Below, in pieces: positions 5,062 to 6,905 of a DNA stretch of 6,905 bases. The notes beneath the pieces were generated by a model. The model did no database searches, was not told the DNA's origin, and was given only the letters and a program-made list of their open reading frames with translations. Source of the DNA: Actinomycetes bacterium. Its GTDB lineage: Bacteria > Actinomycetota > CALGFH01. How positions within the stretch are numbered: the stretch's first letter is position 1; each line of letters begins with the position of its first letter. The DNA lies in NCBI GenBank assembly GCA_030146615.1, contig JASLBL010000410.1, positions 1 through 6,905 of the forward strand, read 5' to 3'. Made by a program: the position numbers and the translations under genes.

Positions 5062-5982
5062 GTGACCGTGGTCTTCAGCGACCTGAGCGGCTCGACGGCG
5101 CTGGGGGAGCGGCTCGATCCCGAGTCGCTGTCGCGGGTCATGGCCCGCTACTACGAGGCCATGCGGACGGTCGTGCGCCACCACGGCGGGACCGTCGAGA
5201 AGTTCGCCGGCGACGCCGTCATGGCCGTGTTCGGCATCCCGGCCGCCCACGAGGACGACGCCCTGCGGGCGGTTAGAGCGGCCAGCGACATGCACGCCGC
5301 CCTGGCCGAGCTGAACCAGGAGCTGTGGCCCGAGTGGCGGGTCCGCCTGGAGCTGCACACCGGCGTCAACACCGGCGAGGTCATGACCAGCGGCCCGGAG
5401 ATGGGCAGCTCGCTGGTGGTCGGGGACGCCGTCAACCTGGCCGCCCGGCTGGAGCAGGCGGCCGGGCCCGGCCAGATCCTGCTCGGCCGGGCCAGTTGGA
5501 GCCTGGTCCGCGACGCCGTCGAGGTCGAGCCGCCGGTGGTCCTGGTCCTGCCCGGCCGCCGCTCGGGCGAGCCGGCCTACCGCCTGCTGGCGGTGCGGCC
5601 GGGGGCGCCCGGCCGGACCCGCCGCCTGGACGCCCCCTTCGTCGGCCGGTCCTCGGAGCTACGCCTGTTCCAGTGGGCGTACGAGCGGGCCGCCGGCGAG
5701 ACCGCCCTGCACCTGCTGACCGTGCTCGGCGGCGCCGGGGTGGGCAAGACCCGGCTGGTCCTGGAGGCGGCCGGCCGTCTGGAAGGCGAGCCGGCCCTGC
5801 TGCTCGGCCGCTGCCTGCCCTACGGCAACGGCAGCACCTTCTGCCGCTGGCCGAGGTGGTCCGCCAGGCGGCTGGGATCGGGCTGGAGGACCCGCCGGCG
5901 GCGGCCCGGGCCAAGCTGGCCGCCCTGGTCGCCCGGGGCGATCCGGGCGGGGACCTGGTGGCCGAGCGAATCGGGCAGCTGA
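5062..5982 (+). CDS. Class III adenylate cyclase with start of an AAA ATPase domain, frame-disrupted
   Basis: This is the first open part of a cyclase/ATPase gene. GTG 5062 is the first standard in-frame start, but a zinc ribbon upstream shows the real start lies earlier. The cyclase domain (to about 5600) makes cAMP from ATP and has the full catalytic set: metal-binding Asp at 5080 (FSDLSGST) and at 5212 (EKFAGDAVM), substrate-binding Lys at 5200 and Asp at 5425, and transition-state Asn at 5434 and Arg at 5446 (GDAVNLAARLE). Lys plus Asp favour ATP over GTP. An ATPase domain begins at DAPFVGRSSEL, with Walker A GGAGVGKT at 5728-5751. After GNGSTF (near 5841) the frame turns into Arg/Pro/Trp-rich nonsense and stops at 5982, while sense continues one frame over. 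One missing G after 5843 explains this, since TTC-TGG-CCG-CTG would restore an FWPLAEVV motif. Residues after 5841 in this frame are therefore not real protein. Assembly error or a true pseudogene cannot be told apart here. Confidence 0.85.
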   Translation: MTVVFSDLSGSTALGERLDPESLSRVMARYYEAMRTVVRHHGGTVEKFAGDAVMAVFGIPAAHEDDALRAVRAASDMHAALAELNQELWPEWRVRLELHTGVNTGEVMTSGPEMGSSLVVGDAVNLAARLEQAAGPGQILLGRASWSLVRDAVEVEPPVVLVLPGRRSGEPAYRLLAVRPGAPGRTRRLDAPFVGRSSELRLFQWAYERAAGETALHLLTVLGGAGVGKTRLVLEAAGRLEGEPALLLGRCLPYGNGSTFCRWPRWSARRLGSGWRTRRRRPGPSWPPWSPGAIRAGTWWPSESGS

Positions 5983-6905
5983 TCGGGCTGGAGGCCGACC
6001 CGGCCCCAATCGAGGAGGCCGCCTGGACGACCCGCCGCCTGCTGGCCTCGCTGGCCGTCGACCGCCCCCTGGTGGTGGTGTTCGACGACCTCCACTGGGC
6101 CGAGCCGACCTTCCTCGACCTGGTCGAGCAGCTGGGCGAGGGCGGCCACCAGGCGCCGATCCTGCTGGTCGCCGTGGCCCGGCCCGAGCTGCTGGAGCAG
6201 CGCCCGGCGTGGGCCGGCGGCCGGCCGAACGCCGTCAGCATGCTGCTGGAGCCGCTGGGACCGGACGAGTCGGGGGCGCTGCTGGACGGGCTGGCCGGCG
6301 GCGGGGCCCTGCCCCCAACGGCCAGGGAGCGGATCACCCGGGTCGCCGGCGGGAACCCGCTGTTCATCGAGGAGCTGCTGACCACCCTGGTCGACGAGGG
6401 CCGGCTGCGCCGCGAGGGCGGCGGCTGGGAGGTGGCCGGCGACCTGGCCGCCTCGGGGACGCCCCCGACCATCCAGGCGCTGGTCGCGGCCCGCCTCGAC
6501 CGGCTGGACGGCGCCGACCGGGACGTCCTGGAGCGGGCCGCGGTCGTCGGCCAGGCGTTCGAGGGCGCCACCGTGGCCGAGCTGTCGCCACCCGCCGCCC
6601 GGGACGGGGTGCCGGCCCGGCTGCGCGGCCTGGTACGGCGCGAGTTCCTGCGCCCGGCCCCGGCCGGGCTGCCCACCGAGACCGCCTACCGGTTCCGCCA
6701 CCTGCTGGTCCGCGACGCCGTCTATGCCGCCGTGCCCAAGCAGGCCCGGGCGGAGCTGCACGAGCGGCTGGCCGGCCTGCTCGAGGCCAGGGCCGGGGCC
6801 CGGGTGCGGGAGTACGAGGAGATCGTCGGCTACCACCTGGAGCAGGCCTGGCGGTTCCTTGCCGAGCTGGGCCCGATCGACCGGCGGGGGCGCGAGCTCG
6901 GAGCC
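5844..6905 (+). CDS. Continuation of the cyclase-associated AAA ATPase, shifted frame, 3' end outside the window
   Basis: This frame is open from 5844 to the right edge (354 codons) and continues the ATPase domain that starts in the previous entry. It begins with PLAEVVRQAAG and carries Walker B LVVVFDDLHW (6069-6098), a sensor-like region ending in GGNPLFIEELLTTL (about 6345-6390), a winged-helix-like part (VAARLDRLDGADRDVLERAA) and the start of a helical repeat region (YRFRHLLVRDAVYAAVPK, AELHERLAGLLEA). This order is that of STAND-type ATPases attached to cyclases or LuxR-family regulators, which usually go on into TPR repeats. It has no plausible start or ribosome site of its own at 5844, so it is best read as the second part of one gene broken by a single-base deletion rather than as a separate gene. 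Codon use is the same on both sides, which suggests a recent event or a sequencing error. Confidence 0.8.

Noticed and set aside
5432..6836. Long minus-strand open frames opposite the cyclase/ATPase
   Set aside because: These are Arg/Pro/Gly-rich shadows of the cyclase/ATPase coding strand.

Overview
This is very GC-rich DNA with the gene content of an Actinomycetota chromosome. The clearest indicator is a secreted LysM plus Rpf-domain (resuscitation-promoting factor) protein. NTG starts, a start/stop overlap and GC-biased third codon positions agree with this. The lineage cannot be fixed from the window. I see no insertion sequence, CRISPR array, tRNA or rRNA.

Layout. (1) Minus strand, 899 to the left edge: a 3'-truncated gene for a membrane protein with an N-terminal receiver-like domain, one transmembrane helix and a Thr/Pro-rich outer tail. 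(2) 900-1008: a leader holding hairpins and a small terminator-like element. (3) Minus strand, 3764 to 1009: a two-gene operon of an aldehyde dehydrogenase followed, with a 4-base overlap, by a class III (CaiB/BaiF) CoA-transferase. Together they could turn a semialdehyde into an acid and then into its CoA thioester. (4) 3765-3946: a non-coding stretch with several strong inverted repeats. (5) Minus strand, 4648 to 3947: the LysM-Rpf gene, preceded by a leader of about 150 nt that folds into four consecutive hairpins and by a good sigma-70-type promoter. (6) Plus strand, about 4934 to the right edge: a divergently transcribed class III adenylate cyclase/AAA ATPase with an N-terminal zinc ribbon. 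As given, this gene is broken by an apparent single-base deletion near 5843, and it also lacks a start codon in the zinc-ribbon frame.

How they may work together. The aldehyde dehydrogenase and CoA-transferase form one metabolic unit. The Rpf protein (cell-wall remodelling and regrowth) and the cyclase (cAMP signalling) share a promoter region with a perfect inverted repeat between their start sites, so joint control is possible. The receiver-like membrane protein cannot be tied to either group from this window.

The least explained items are the tiled hairpin leader of the Rpf gene, the disrupted cyclase gene, and the receiver-like/transmembrane fusion.
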